A stretch of DNA of 64,000 bases, taken from assembly GCF_051859125.1 (NCBI RefSeq), contig NZ_JBHYGG010000013.1, positions 17,463 through 81,462 of the forward strand, written 5' to 3'. Each line of letters begins with the position of its first letter. Within the stretch, counting starts at the first letter, position 1. Shown piece after piece: positions 27,871 to 35,656 of the stretch. Source of the DNA: Gemmata sp051859125. GTDB taxonomy: Bacteria; Planctomycetota; Planctomycetia; Gemmatales; Gemmataceae. The notes beneath the pieces are model-generated. The model searched no databases, was not told the origin of the DNA, and saw nothing but the letters and a program-made list of their open reading frames with translations. A program made the position numbers and the translations under genes.

Positions 27871-28581
27871 TCACCTCATCACGACCCGCCACTCCCCCTC
27901 GCGCTCCAACCGCCGCACCCGCTCCTCGTGATCGCACAGCGTCAGCACGACCGACAGGCCCACCACGCCGATCAGCACTCCCGAAGCGCCGTCCGATTCA
28001 CCCACGCGGACCGCGAGCGCCATCGAACACCCCGCCGATGCCATCAGCGGAACGAGGCGCACCAGACTGAGCAACCCGATCCGCCCGCGTGGTGCGATGG
28101 TCGTCGCAGCCGCAGGTGCGGGTTGCCCCAACTCGTCGGAATCGTCGAAGGCCACTGCGGACAGCGACGGTCGCGGGTACCGGAGCGCCCAGACGAACCC
28201 CGCCAGGCCCGCGAGCGCGCCGCCGAGGCCGAACCCCGGCGACGAACTCAGCAGACCTCTGACGCCGGTGGCGTCGATGTCCCAGGCCGCTCCGGCCGCG
28301 CCGCTTCCGACACCACTCGCCACTGCGAGGGCGGGCACCCAGAACACCGCGGCGGCGCGTCGCGGGCGCAGGACGAGCGGTGCGGCGACGGCACCCGCGG
28401 CGGCCCCGAAGAACGCGCCGATCAGCGCGAGTCCGCGGACGTCCACGCCCCTGAGATCGGGAGACTGGCCGAGGGCGAGCCACGCCACAAGGCCCGCGAG
28501 CGGCCACAGGAGCGCCGCACCGAGCGCGGTCGCGCCGCACCAGCCGGCGGCACGGAGGAGGGAAGGGGGCGTGCGCGTCAC
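27871..28581 (-). CDS. Integral membrane protein of unknown function
   Basis: A 236-residue protein with about six hydrophobic segments, including AAGWCGATALGAALLWPLAGLVAW near the N-terminus, then LALIGAFFGAAAGAVAAPLVL, GFGLGGALAGLAGFVWAL, and a C-terminal VLIGVVGLSVVLTL. It ends in a basic cytoplasmic-looking tail (HEERVRRLEREGEWRVVMR). No family recognised. Converges on the 190-bp inverted-repeat element. Confidence 0.7.
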   Translation of the reverse strand: MTRTPPSLLRAAGWCGATALGAALLWPLAGLVAWLALGQSPDLRGVDVRGLALIGAFFGAAAGAVAAPLVLRPRRAAAVFWVPALAVASGVGSGAAGAAWDIDATGVRGLLSSSPGFGLGGALAGLAGFVWALRYPRPSLSAVAFDDSDELGQPAPAAATTIAPRGRIGLLSLVRLVPLMASAGCSMALAVRVGESDGASGVLIGVVGLSVVLTLCDHEERVRRLEREGEWRVVMR

Positions 28582-28641
28582 CGGTGCCTCGGGGATTGTT
28601 CCCGAGGGATGACGGCACCGGCGCGAGGTGGTTTCAGGCGA

Positions 28642-29352
28642 TCAGTGGTCCCACTTCGGGGGCGGGGCCGAGTCGCTCATCTGCTTGCGGAGGGCGGTGC
28701 CGCGGTCCGACTGACGCACGAGCGGCTCGACGCGGTCGAACTCGGCCGGGTCGAACCCCGCACCGCGGAGCAACTCGCGCGAGAGCTTCGCGGCGGTCTC
28801 GGTCTCGCTCACCCGCGGGGCGCGCGGCCGGCCCCGCTCGCGGAACGCGAGTTCCGCCTGGAGCCCCGGGTCGGACGGCGCGCCGCTCGCCGGCGACGCG
28901 CCGCCGGGCAGCGCCGACTCGGGGATCGGGTCCTTCGCGGCCCGCTTCAGCCCCTGCTTCTCGGCGACCATCTGGCCCAACTCGGTGCAGAGCACCGCGG
29001 CGAGTTCCGCGTCGGTCTTGCACTTCTTCACCAGCCCCTCGCTGACGACGATCATCTCCGTGCCGCGGTGGAACAGCACGGTCTCGGGCACGCCGGCGGT
29101 GGCGAACGCGGGCTCGACGCCGGTGAACGGGTTCTGCGTGAGGATCTGCTTGCCGAGTTGCTCGACGCGCCGGCTCGTTTCGAGGTGCGCCATCGGGATC
29201 TTCGGGTTCCCGGGCGTCTTCACCTTGGCCGAGTTCGGGCTGCTCGGGTCCGGCGACAGGCTCCGCTGCGCCGCGAGTTCGCCGGTGACGCACCCGGTCT
29301 GGGCGAGGCAGGCGCAGGCCGCGGCCGCGATCCGGACGGCGAGGTTCGGCAT
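28642..29352 (-). CDS. M48-like lipoprotein with lost zinc motif
   Basis: A 236-residue lipoprotein: signal peptide with Cys21 in LAQTGC. The central part resembles M48 peptidases (RRVEQLGKQIL, NPFTGVEPAFATAG, EMIVVSEGLVKKCKTDAELAAVL), but the position of the HExxH zinc site reads TELGQ (residues 123-127), so both histidines are missing and proteolysis is not expected. The C-terminus is charged and likely flexible. ATG 29352 is preceded by GGAGGA at 9 bp; the upstream frame extension lacks a signal peptide. A structural or regulatory role is inferred. Confidence 0.7.
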   Translation of the reverse strand: MPNLAVRIAAAACACLAQTGCVTGELAAQRSLSPDPSSPNSAKVKTPGNPKIPMAHLETSRRVEQLGKQILTQNPFTGVEPAFATAGVPETVLFHRGTEMIVVSEGLVKKCKTDAELAAVLCTELGQMVAEKQGLKRAAKDPIPESALPGGASPASGAPSDPGLQAELAFRERGRPRAPRVSETETAAKLSRELLRGAGFDPAEFDRVEPLVRQSDRGTALRKQMSDSAPPPKWDH

Positions 29353-29480
29353 ACCGGGACTCCTCCAAGCGTGAGGCCGCGAGATAGCCGCGCCGCGGGG
29401 GCGTGTCGAGAGCGGTTCGGGCTGCTCCTCGCGGTCCCGCCGCGTACAACACCCCCACACAAACTCCGAGGCAGCGGTCC

Positions 29481-29945
29481 ATGATCTACGAAGGCGACTT
29501 CTCCCCCCCGGCCGGGCGGTTCGTGCTGGTGGCGGCCCGGTTCAACGCGGTCATCGTGGAGCAGCTCACCGCCGGCGCGCTCGACGCGCTGAAGCGGCAC
29601 GGCGTCACCGAGGACCGCATCGACATCGTCAAGGTGCCCGGCTCGTTCGAGATCCCGGTGGTGGCGCAGAAGCTGGGCACGTCGGGGAAGTACGCGGCGG
29701 TGATCTGCCTGGGGTGCGTGATCCGCGGCGACACGGACCACTACGACCACGTCGCGGGGTCGGCGACGAGCGGGATCGCGAACGCGGGGCTCGCCGCCGG
29801 CATCCCGGTGATCTTCGGCGTGCTGACGTGCGACACGCTGGAGCAGGCGGTCCACCGGGCCGGGGCGAAGGCCGGCAACAAGGGGTTCGAGGCCGCCGTG
29901 TGCGCCGTCGAGATGGTGAACCTGATGAAGAAGCTGCCTGTCTAG
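29481..29945 (+). CDS. ribH: 6,7-dimethyl-8-ribityllumazine synthase
   Basis: A 154-residue lumazine synthase, the penultimate enzyme of riboflavin synthesis, forming large oligomers in the cytoplasm. VPGSFEIPVVAQKL, CLGCVIRGDTDHYDHV with the catalytic His, and VIFGVLTCDTLEQAVHRAG are complete family signatures. Full family length, so start ATG 29481 is secure; the open frame to 29403 adds unrelated residues. The next gene starts 47 bp downstream on the same strand. No FMN riboswitch was recognised upstream. Confidence 0.96.
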   Translation: MIYEGDFSPPAGRFVLVAARFNAVIVEQLTAGALDALKRHGVTEDRIDIVKVPGSFEIPVVAQKLGTSGKYAAVICLGCVIRGDTDHYDHVAGSATSGIANAGLAAGIPVIFGVLTCDTLEQAVHRAGAKAGNKGFEAAVCAVEMVNLMKKLPV

Positions 29946-29992
29946 CGGGCAGCCCCGGGCTCGCCGGGGCCTCCACCCCGCAGGCTCTTGTA

Positions 29993-30775
29993 ATGGACGA
30001 ACGCATCCTCCTCGTCGGGTTCGACGCCCCGGACGCCGCGACCCTCGCCGCCCGGCTCCCCTTCGAGTGCGTCGCGCACGACATGCTCCCGAAGATCGTG
30101 GTCGAGCGCGGCCAGCTCTTCGCGAGGTCGCCCGACAGCGCCCGCTACCTGCGGGTGTCGCGGGTCGTGTTCCACGGCATCTTCGAGCACGACCTCGACT
30201 TCCTCGCCGGCCTCGCGCTGTGGGGCGGGCCGTGCTTCCCAAACCCGGTCGCGATGATGGACTGCCGCCTGCGGGTGCCGTGCCTGGTCCGGGCGCTGCG
30301 GCACACTCGGTTCGCGGGCGCGCCGCGGGGCTTCGCCACAACCTACGGCGAGTACGCGGCCGATGGTGAGAGCGTCGCGAAGTGGGGGAACTGGCACTGC
30401 GGCGAGAACAAGGAGCGGTTCACCGGAACGTGGGTCGCGAAGGAGCCGACGCTGTTCGAGCCGTTCGTCGAAGGCGAGGCGGTGCGGTTGGTGATCGTGG
30501 ACGAACCGCGGCAGATCCGCATGACCGGGCCGGGCTGGCTCAAGTCGGTCCACGGGGCCGGCGCCGAGTTCGTGCCGGCCGATCCGGCGCTCGTCGAGGA
30601 CACGCGAGCGATCCAGCGAGGCCTGGGGCTCGACGTGATCGCCAACGATTACATCGTGTCGCCGACGAGCGGCCCGTACTTGCTCGAAGTGAACCACATC
30701 CCGAGCCTCACCTGTCTGCCCGAACTGTGGGCCGACTACCTACGGGTGGTGACGCGCTGGGTCGGCGGTCGGTAG
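29993..30775 (+). CDS. ATP-grasp-like protein of unknown substrate
   Basis: A 260-residue protein whose C-terminal third ends in the RimK/ATP-grasp-like signature YLLEVNHIPSLTCLP (a metal-binding Glu and Asn), preceded by VVDEPRQIRMTGPGWLKS. The N-terminus (ILLVGFDAPDA) is the nucleotide-binding-like pre-ATP-grasp strand. The middle is unusual for the family (cysteine and tryptophan rich: WGNWHCGENKERF). It would ligate an amine to a carboxylate. It starts 47 bp after ribH. Fold assignment is moderate. Confidence 0.6.
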   Translation: MDERILLVGFDAPDAATLAARLPFECVAHDMLPKIVVERGQLFARSPDSARYLRVSRVVFHGIFEHDLDFLAGLALWGGPCFPNPVAMMDCRLRVPCLVRALRHTRFAGAPRGFATTYGEYAADGESVAKWGNWHCGENKERFTGTWVAKEPTLFEPFVEGEAVRLVIVDEPRQIRMTGPGWLKSVHGAGAEFVPADPALVEDTRAIQRGLGLDVIANDYIVSPTSGPYLLEVNHIPSLTCLPELWADYLRVVTRWVGGR

Positions 30776-30823
30776 GAACTCGGGGTAATGTGACGCCTCG
30801 CGATTCTGGGAGCATCCCCAGGC

Positions 30824-30900
30824 GCGGGCCGCCACGGAGGGCGGCCCCTACAAACCTAACGCGACCCCTCTGGTAGGGGCCGCCTTCCGTGGCGGCCCGC
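30824..30900. repeat. 28-bp inverted repeat, family shared with 41392-41498
   Basis: GCGGGCCGCCACGGAGGGCG begins a 28-nt arm (30824-30851) that pairs with 30873-30900 with a single G-T mismatch; the loop is 21 nt. The right-arm text CCGTGGCGGCCCGC also occurs at 41484-41497 beside an assembly gap. It lies between the converging ATP-grasp-like and FGE genes and could act as terminator for both. Confidence 0.8.
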
Positions 30901-30935
30901 CAATCACGTTCGATTACGACCGCGGGCACGGCCCT

Positions 30936-32051
30936 TCACTTCGCGTCCTTGGCGCAGCGGAAGCCGACGTGCGACTGGCCGGTGTCGACGTCGCCCTGGC
31001 CGCGGCCGTAGGGCTTGTACCGCGAGCAGAACCCGTCGCTGCACAGGAACGACCCGCCCCGCATCACCCGCTTCGGCGCGTACGGGTTCTCGTTCTCGCG
31101 TGCCCGCGGGTCGTAGCTCGACGCCGGTCCCTGCGGGTTCTTGAGCGGGGCGGTGCGGTAGGAGTCCGGTGCGTACCAGTCCCCGCACCACTCCCACACG
31201 TTCCCCGCCACGTCGTACAGCCCGTACCCGTTCGGAGGGTACGACTTCACCGGGGCGGTGCGGACGTACCCGTCGGCCTTCGTGTTCGTCTTCGGCGACG
31301 GACCCTGCCAGATGTTGCACCGCCAGGTGCCGCCGTCGCCGGGGAGTTCGTCGCCCCAGGCGTAGCTCTTGCCGACCAGGCCGCCGCGGGCCGCGCGCTC
31401 CCACTCGGCCTCGGTGGGGAGCCGCTTCCCGGCCCACTTGCAGTACGCATCAGCGTCCTTCCAACACACGTGAACGACCGGGTGGTTCATGCGGTCGGCG
31501 ATGTCGCTGCCCGGCCCCTCGGGGTGCCGCCAGTTCGCGCCGGGGAGCCACTCCCACCAGTTCATCTCGTCGACCCACGGGATCGGGTCGTCCGGCTGTC
31601 GGAACACGAGCGCGCCGGGCTCCAGCTTGTCGTCGGGCGGCGGCGGCACACCCGGCTGGAGGTTCGCCATGATCTGCTCCTTCGTCGGCTTCTGCTCGGC
31701 CACGGTGACGTACCCGGTCGCCGCCACGAACTCCTCGAACTGCGCGTTCGTGACCTCGGTTTCGTCCATCCAGAAGCCGTCGATCTCAACGTCGTGCTCG
31801 GGGCGGGCGTCGATGAAGTGCGGGTTCGTGTCAGACGTCCCCATTGTGAACGTGCCGCCCAGAATCCAGACCATCCCCGGCGGCCGCGGGCCGCGAGGGC
31901 CGCCCGGGTTCACCGCCCAGTACGCGCCGCCGCCCACGAGCGCGCCGACTGCGAGCAGACCGAGCCACTTCCAGGGGCCTCGCGCCGCGGGGACCGGTGG
32001 GGCGCTCGCCGCGGCCGCTTGTTGTTGCCGGGCGCGTGACTTCTTCGACAT
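30936..32051 (-). CDS. Formylglycine-generating enzyme family protein
   Basis: A 371-residue membrane-anchored FGE/SUMF1 family protein. A TM helix lies at about residues 23-46 and the FGE-sulfatase domain follows (GMVWILGGTFTMG, MDETEVTNAQFEEFV, RLPTEAEWERAARGG, DVAGNVWEWCGDWY). The two catalytic cysteines of aerobic sulfatase-activating FGE are conserved in RGGSFLCSDGFC (Cys337, Cys342), as in human SUMF1. It probably oxidises sulfatase active-site cysteine to formylglycine outside the cytoplasm, suiting the sulfatase-rich planctomycetes; no sulfatase is in this window. Start ATG 32051 is chosen because the upstream 30 residues are unlike the family. Confidence 0.9.
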   Translation of the reverse strand: MSKKSRARQQQAAAASAPPVPAARGPWKWLGLLAVGALVGGGAYWAVNPGGPRGPRPPGMVWILGGTFTMGTSDTNPHFIDARPEHDVEIDGFWMDETEVTNAQFEEFVAATGYVTVAEQKPTKEQIMANLQPGVPPPPDDKLEPGALVFRQPDDPIPWVDEMNWWEWLPGANWRHPEGPGSDIADRMNHPVVHVCWKDADAYCKWAGKRLPTEAEWERAARGGLVGKSYAWGDELPGDGGTWRCNIWQGPSPKTNTKADGYVRTAPVKSYPPNGYGLYDVAGNVWEWCGDWYAPDSYRTAPLKNPQGPASSYDPRARENENPYAPKRVMRGGSFLCSDGFCSRYKPYGRGQGDVDTGQSHVGFRCAKDAK

Positions 32052-32207
32052 CGAGGCGCTCGCTGAGGTGACAATGTCGGCCCCGCACGACGGGCGGCGG
32101 CGACTTCCCCTACCAACTTGACCGGGATAATGATAAAGCATTGCCGCGGGTCCGGAACCGCGGCCCGCCCGAATCTAACCCCGCAGTGCAGTCCACCGGC
32201 CCGCACC

Positions 32208-33275
32208 ATGTCAATTACCGCACAAAACGTCTCCAAGCGATTCGGGGACTTCGTGGCCCTCGACAACGTCTCCGTCGAGTGCCCGGCCGGGCAACTGATC
32301 GCGCTGCTCGGGCCGTCCGGGTCCGGGAAGACGACGCTGCTCCGCATCATCGCGGGCCTCGAAGTGCCCGACGCGGGGAGCGTGCTGTTCAAGGACGACG
32401 ACGTCACCCGCTACTCGGCGAAGGACCGCAAGGTCGGGTTCGTGTTCCAGCACTACGCGCTGTTCAAGCACATGTCGGTGTTCGAGAACGTCGCGTTCGG
32501 CCTGCGGGTCCGCAAGACTCCCGAGGACAAGGTTCAACACCGGGTCATGGAACTGCTCCGGCTGGTGCGGCTGGAGGAGAAGGCGAAGCACTTCCCGCTG
32601 GAGCTCTCGGGGGGCCAGCGGCAGCGGATCGCGCTGGTGCGGGCGCTCGCGCCGGACCCCGAGGTGCTGCTGCTCGACGAGCCATTCGGCGCGCTCGACG
32701 CCAAGGTGCGGGCCGAACTCCGCTCGTGGCTCCGCCGGTTCCACGACGAGTTCCACGTCACCAGCATCTTCGTGACCCACGACCAGGAGGAGGCGTTCGA
32801 GGTCGCCGACCAGGTCGTCGTGATGAACCGGGGCAAGGTCGAGCAGGTCGGGACGCCGATCGAGGTGTTCGAGCACCCGGCCACGGCGTTCGTCATGGAC
32901 TTCCTCGGCAACGTGAACAAGCTGCCGGTCCGCGTCGAGGGCGGCAAGGCGCTGCTCGGTAAGTCGGGCACGGTCGAACTTCCGACGAAGTTGTTCAGTG
33001 CGAGTGAGAACGGCAAGATCGACGCCTACATCCGCCCGCACGAACTCGACATCTCCCGCACCGCCGAGGGCGGCAACTGCATGCTCGCCAAGGTGCTGCA
33101 CATCAACCCGGCCGGGTCGGTCGTGAAGGTGCGGCTCATGGCCGAGGACTTCGGCCTCGTCATAACCGTGGACGTAACACCCGACCGCTACCGCTTGCTC
33201 ACCCTGAAGCCGGCCGAGATGGTGTACGTCACGCCGAAGTCGGGGAAGATTTTCGACGGCGACTACGCGATCTGA
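32208..33275 (+). CDS. ABC transporter ATP-binding protein, sulfate/molybdate (CysA-like)
   Basis: A 355-residue ATPase of the CysA/MalK type: Walker A GPSGSGKTT near residue 36, Q-loop VFQHYALF, signature LSGGQRQRIALVRAL, Walker B LLLDEPFGALD, switch His in FVTHDQEEAFEVA. The C-terminal regulatory TOBE-like domain (residues about 240-355) includes IDAYIRPHELDI, characteristic of sulfate importers. It should energise sulfate/thiosulfate import, but no permease or binding-protein gene flanks it, so it acts with partners elsewhere. A terminator follows at 33299. Confidence 0.85.
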   Translation: MSITAQNVSKRFGDFVALDNVSVECPAGQLIALLGPSGSGKTTLLRIIAGLEVPDAGSVLFKDDDVTRYSAKDRKVGFVFQHYALFKHMSVFENVAFGLRVRKTPEDKVQHRVMELLRLVRLEEKAKHFPLELSGGQRQRIALVRALAPDPEVLLLDEPFGALDAKVRAELRSWLRRFHDEFHVTSIFVTHDQEEAFEVADQVVVMNRGKVEQVGTPIEVFEHPATAFVMDFLGNVNKLPVRVEGGKALLGKSGTVELPTKLFSASENGKIDAYIRPHELDISRTAEGGNCMLAKVLHINPAGSVVKVRLMAEDFGLVITVDVTPDRYRLLTLKPAEMVYVTPKSGKIFDGDYAI

Positions 33276-33298
33276 CCGCAATATTCTCGCCAACCCGC

Positions 33299-33337
33299 AT
33301 CAGCACGCTACCGCAAGTAGCGTGCTGATTTCGTTTT
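33299..33337 (+). terminator. Intrinsic terminator after the CysA-like gene
   Basis: ATCAGCACGCTAC (33299-33311) pairs perfectly over 13 bp with GTAGCGTGCTGAT (33317-33329), with loop CGCAA and a T-rich tail TTCGTTTT. It starts 24 bp after the TGA. One of the clearest rho-independent terminators in the window. Confidence 0.85.
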
Positions 33338-33371
33338 GCGTCACATCTGTGTTAAACACGAGTTTCTCTAC

Positions 33372-33400
33372 TTGCAAAGTGGTGTAACTGCCGATATCTT
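33372..33400 (+). promoter_or_regulatory. Sigma70-like promoter of the DUF1559 cassette
   Basis: TTGCAA (33372-33377) and TATCTT (33395-33400) are separated by exactly 17 bp, about 50 bp before the GGAGG-preceded ATG at 33452. It lies in an AT-rich stretch just after the intrinsic terminator at 33299. A perfect GTGTTAAACAC palindrome just upstream could be an operator. Confidence 0.6.
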
Positions 33401-33451
33401 CCTCAACACGACTTCAACGATGATGTTAGTCGTGCATCGGAGGTGACGGCA

Positions 33452-33674
33452 ATGAGTGGCTTGTTTGATCGCTACTTCCAGCTCCTGGCCGGGCGGATGC
33501 CCGGTGCCGAGTACGGGGTGATCGCTTCGCCGGACGACGAGTCGATGCTCGTCGGGGATCCGCGGGCGGTCCCGCGGGGGGGTCTTTGTCAAGGCGCGTG
33601 ACCCCGCCGACGTGCCCCGCCCCTGGTGGATGTTCGATCAGACCCCGACCCTCGCACACACCAAACCCCAATAG
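33452..33674 (+). pseudogene. Small protein gene interrupted by a G7 homopolymer
   Basis: ATG 33452 has a strong GGAGG at about 7 bp. The frame as written stops at 33599-33601 after 49 residues. Removing one G from the GGGGGGG run at 33576-33582 gives a 73-residue product, MSGLFDRYFQLLAGRMPGAE..., continuing GVFVKARDPADVPRPWWMFDQ and ending at TAG 33672-33674, only 4 bp before the next gene's ATG. The restored product has far more protein-like composition, and its stop fits coupled translation. Either a sequencing/assembly homopolymer error or a true frameshift. No family recognised. Confidence 0.6.
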
Positions 33675-33678
33675 GCCC

Positions 33679-34119
33679 ATGACCCTCACAGGATCTCTCC
33701 GAACTCGGCTCGGGCTCGCGCTCCTCACCGCGACCCTTGCCACGGTTGCCGCCGGGTGCGGCAAGAAGGAAACGCCGCTGTACCCGGTGACCGGCAAGGT
33801 GCTCGTCAACGGGAAGCCGGCCGAGCACGCCACGGTGGTGTTCCACCCGATCGGCGCGGCCCCGGACGCGGTGAAGCCGCGGGCGACGGTCGGCCCGGAC
33901 GGCACGTTCAAGCTCACCAGCGTGTCGGCGGGCGACGGCGCGGCGGCCGGCGACTACGCCGTCACCGTCGAGTGGTGGCTGTCGCCGGTGAAGCGGGGCG
34001 ACCCGGACGGCCCGCCGGTGAACTTCCTCGCCGCCAAGTTCGGCAAGCCGGAAACGTCGGGCCTGAAGGCCCAGGTGCAGAGCGCACCGACCGACCTCGC
34101 GACGATCGAGTTGAAGTGA
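33679..34119 (+). CDS. Lipoprotein with transthyretin/carboxypeptidase-regulatory-like domain
   Basis: A 146-residue lipoprotein; signal peptide with Cys27 in TVAAGCGKK. The mature part starts YPVTGKVLVNGKPAEHATVVF, continues GPDGTFKLTSV, and has the GDYAVTVEW strand: the beta-sandwich repeat typical of planctomycete lipoproteins of the carboxypeptidase-regulatory-like group. Sits directly between the frameshifted small gene and the DUF1559 gene, an arrangement seen repeatedly in planctomycetes. ATG 33679 has only a weak ribosome site, consistent with coupling to the preceding stop. Confidence 0.85.
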   Translation: MTLTGSLRTRLGLALLTATLATVAAGCGKKETPLYPVTGKVLVNGKPAEHATVVFHPIGAAPDAVKPRATVGPDGTFKLTSVSAGDGAAAGDYAVTVEWWLSPVKRGDPDGPPVNFLAAKFGKPETSGLKAQVQSAPTDLATIELK

Positions 34120-34169
34120 CCGTCCCCGACCCCGCACCCACAACACACCCGATAAACGGAGCCCAAGCC

Positions 34170-35147
34170 ATGACCCGGTTTCACCTCGCCCGCACCCGCC
34201 GCGGGTTCACGCTGATCGAACTGCTCGTCGTGATCGCCATCATCGCGATCCTGATCGGGCTCTTGCTGCCAGCCGTGCAGAAGGTCCGCGAGGCCGCGGC
34301 CCGCGCCCAGTGCCAGAACAACCTCAAGCAGCTCGGGCTGGCGCTGCACAACTACCACGACCCGAACGGCGGCCTGCCGAGCAACATCCGCCCGGACGCC
34401 ACGAGCACCGTCCGCGTCCGCTGGGCGACGTACCTGCTGCCGTACATCGAGCAGGGGCCGCTGTTCTCCCAGGTGAGCCTCACCACGAACTGGCACGCCC
34501 AGCCGACCGTGTTCGGCACCCGGCTCAAGGGGTTCGAGTGCCCGTCGGCCCCGAACGGGACGATCGTCGATGGCGCGCCGGACACGGGCTGGACGAACAT
34601 CGTGGCCAACGGCGACTACTCGGGCTTCTACGGCGTGGACCCCGCCCTCACCAGCCTCGTCTCCCCGGCCATGCCCGGGTCCGGGAGCGCGACCAACGGG
34701 GCGATCTCGAAGACCACCAAGCTGAACTTCAACGCGTTCACCGACGGGCTGTCGAACACCCTGCACCTGACCGAGTCGGCCGGCCGCCCGAACATCTACC
34801 GCAACGGGAAGCTCGCGGTGACGGCGACCGCGACCTCGCGGGTCAACGGGGGCGGGTGGTGCCGCCCGGCGTCCGAGCTGTTCATCCTCCGCGGGTCGGA
34901 CGCGACGGGCACGACGTTCCCGGGCACCAGTGCGATCAACGTGACTAACGGTGAGGACCTCGGGGCCACGTACCCGCACCCGTACTACAACACGGACGGC
35001 ACGGGCCACATCTACGGGTTCCACACGGGCGGCGTGAACGCCCTGTTCTGCGACGGGTCGGTCCGGTTCCTCCGCCAGAACACCGACATCCGGGCGCTGA
35101 TCTCGATCGTCACCCGTAACGGCGGCGAGACCATCTCGGCCGAGTGA
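34170..35147 (+). CDS. DUF1559 pilin-like protein, second copy
   Basis: A 325-residue DUF1559 protein; prepilin motif RGFTLIELLVVIAIIAIL from residue 11, then LLPAVQKVREAAARAQC and NNLKQLGLALHNYHD, and the C-terminal FHTGGVNALFCDGSVRFL. N-termini of this copy and that at 2075 are nearly identical for about 45 residues while the middles differ strongly. It follows the lipoprotein gene by 50 bp. A terminator-like hairpin follows. Confidence 0.93.
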   Translation: MTRFHLARTRRGFTLIELLVVIAIIAILIGLLLPAVQKVREAAARAQCQNNLKQLGLALHNYHDPNGGLPSNIRPDATSTVRVRWATYLLPYIEQGPLFSQVSLTTNWHAQPTVFGTRLKGFECPSAPNGTIVDGAPDTGWTNIVANGDYSGFYGVDPALTSLVSPAMPGSGSATNGAISKTTKLNFNAFTDGLSNTLHLTESAGRPNIYRNGKLAVTATATSRVNGGGWCRPASELFILRGSDATGTTFPGTSAINVTNGEDLGATYPHPYYNTDGTGHIYGFHTGGVNALFCDGSVRFLRQNTDIRALISIVTRNGGETISAE

Positions 35148-35169
35148 CCGGCGACGCCCGGCACGCGCG

Positions 35170-35204
35170 CGAGCCACGGGGGCAACCTCGTGGCTCGTTT
35201 CATT
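35170..35204 (+). terminator. Hairpin with T-rich tail after DUF1559 gene
   Basis: CGAGCCACG (35170-35178) pairs with CGTGGCTCG (35189-35197), followed by TTTCATT, 22 bp after the DUF1559 stop. Probable intrinsic terminator. Confidence 0.6.
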
Positions 35205-35265
35205 TGTCGCCTTTCGAGCCACGGGGCTTGCCCCCGTGGTGCCGGCGCTGCCGACCGAGCGGGCA

Positions 35266-35540
35266 GTGGCCGGGCGAACCCTGAGCGCCAGCGAGGGGGT
35301 GCGCCTCACCCCTCGCTGGCGCTTTTGAAGTTGCGCTCGTGGTCGCCCGGACCAGTCAGCGGTCGAGAAACCCAGCCGCACGGCGAGCCGGGAGCGTCAG
35401 CGACCGGAGGTGCGCGCTCACCAAGAACTCCGGTCGCTGACGCTCCCGGCTCGCCACGATCCCTGGCGCGTTCGATCCCCCACGAGTGCCGGCCACAAAT
35501 GGCGCACCCCCTCGCGGGCGCTCAGGGTTCGCCCGGCCAC
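35266..35540. repeat. Long nested inverted repeat (40-bp arms) enclosing hairpin repeat copy 2
   Basis: The arm 35266-35305 pairs with 35501-35540 in 39 of 40 positions. The left arm itself carries a smaller hairpin (GCGCCAGCGAGGGG with CCCCTCGCTGGCGC, about 35285-35322, tail TTTTG). Copy 2 of the dispersed hairpin (35382-35455) lies inside. Together these fill most of the 509-bp gap 35148-35656, in which I see no gene. Confidence 0.8.
35382..35455. repeat. Dispersed hairpin repeat, copy 2 of 4
   Basis: GGCGAGCCGGGAGCGTCAGC at the left pairs with GCTGACGCTCCCGGCTCGCC at the right, arms of about 27 bp with a variable centre TGCGCGCTCACCAAGA. The CACGATCCCTGGCGC flank is shared with copy 1. 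Confidence 0.85.
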
Positions 35541-35656
35541 GGCCCCAATCCACGGCACTTTGCTGTTTCCCGTTGCCCGCGTCGTGGTTCCCGGCTCTAA
35601 TGTCAGTACCCGCCAGGCATCCCCCCGCCACTCCTCGTTCCGAGGACCACGCCGCC

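Noticed and set aside
33372..33380. A TTGCAAAGT half-site like the 59758/60833 operator
   Set aside because: Only one half matches and it coincides with the -35 box of the DUF1559 cassette promoter; no palindrome partner upstream.
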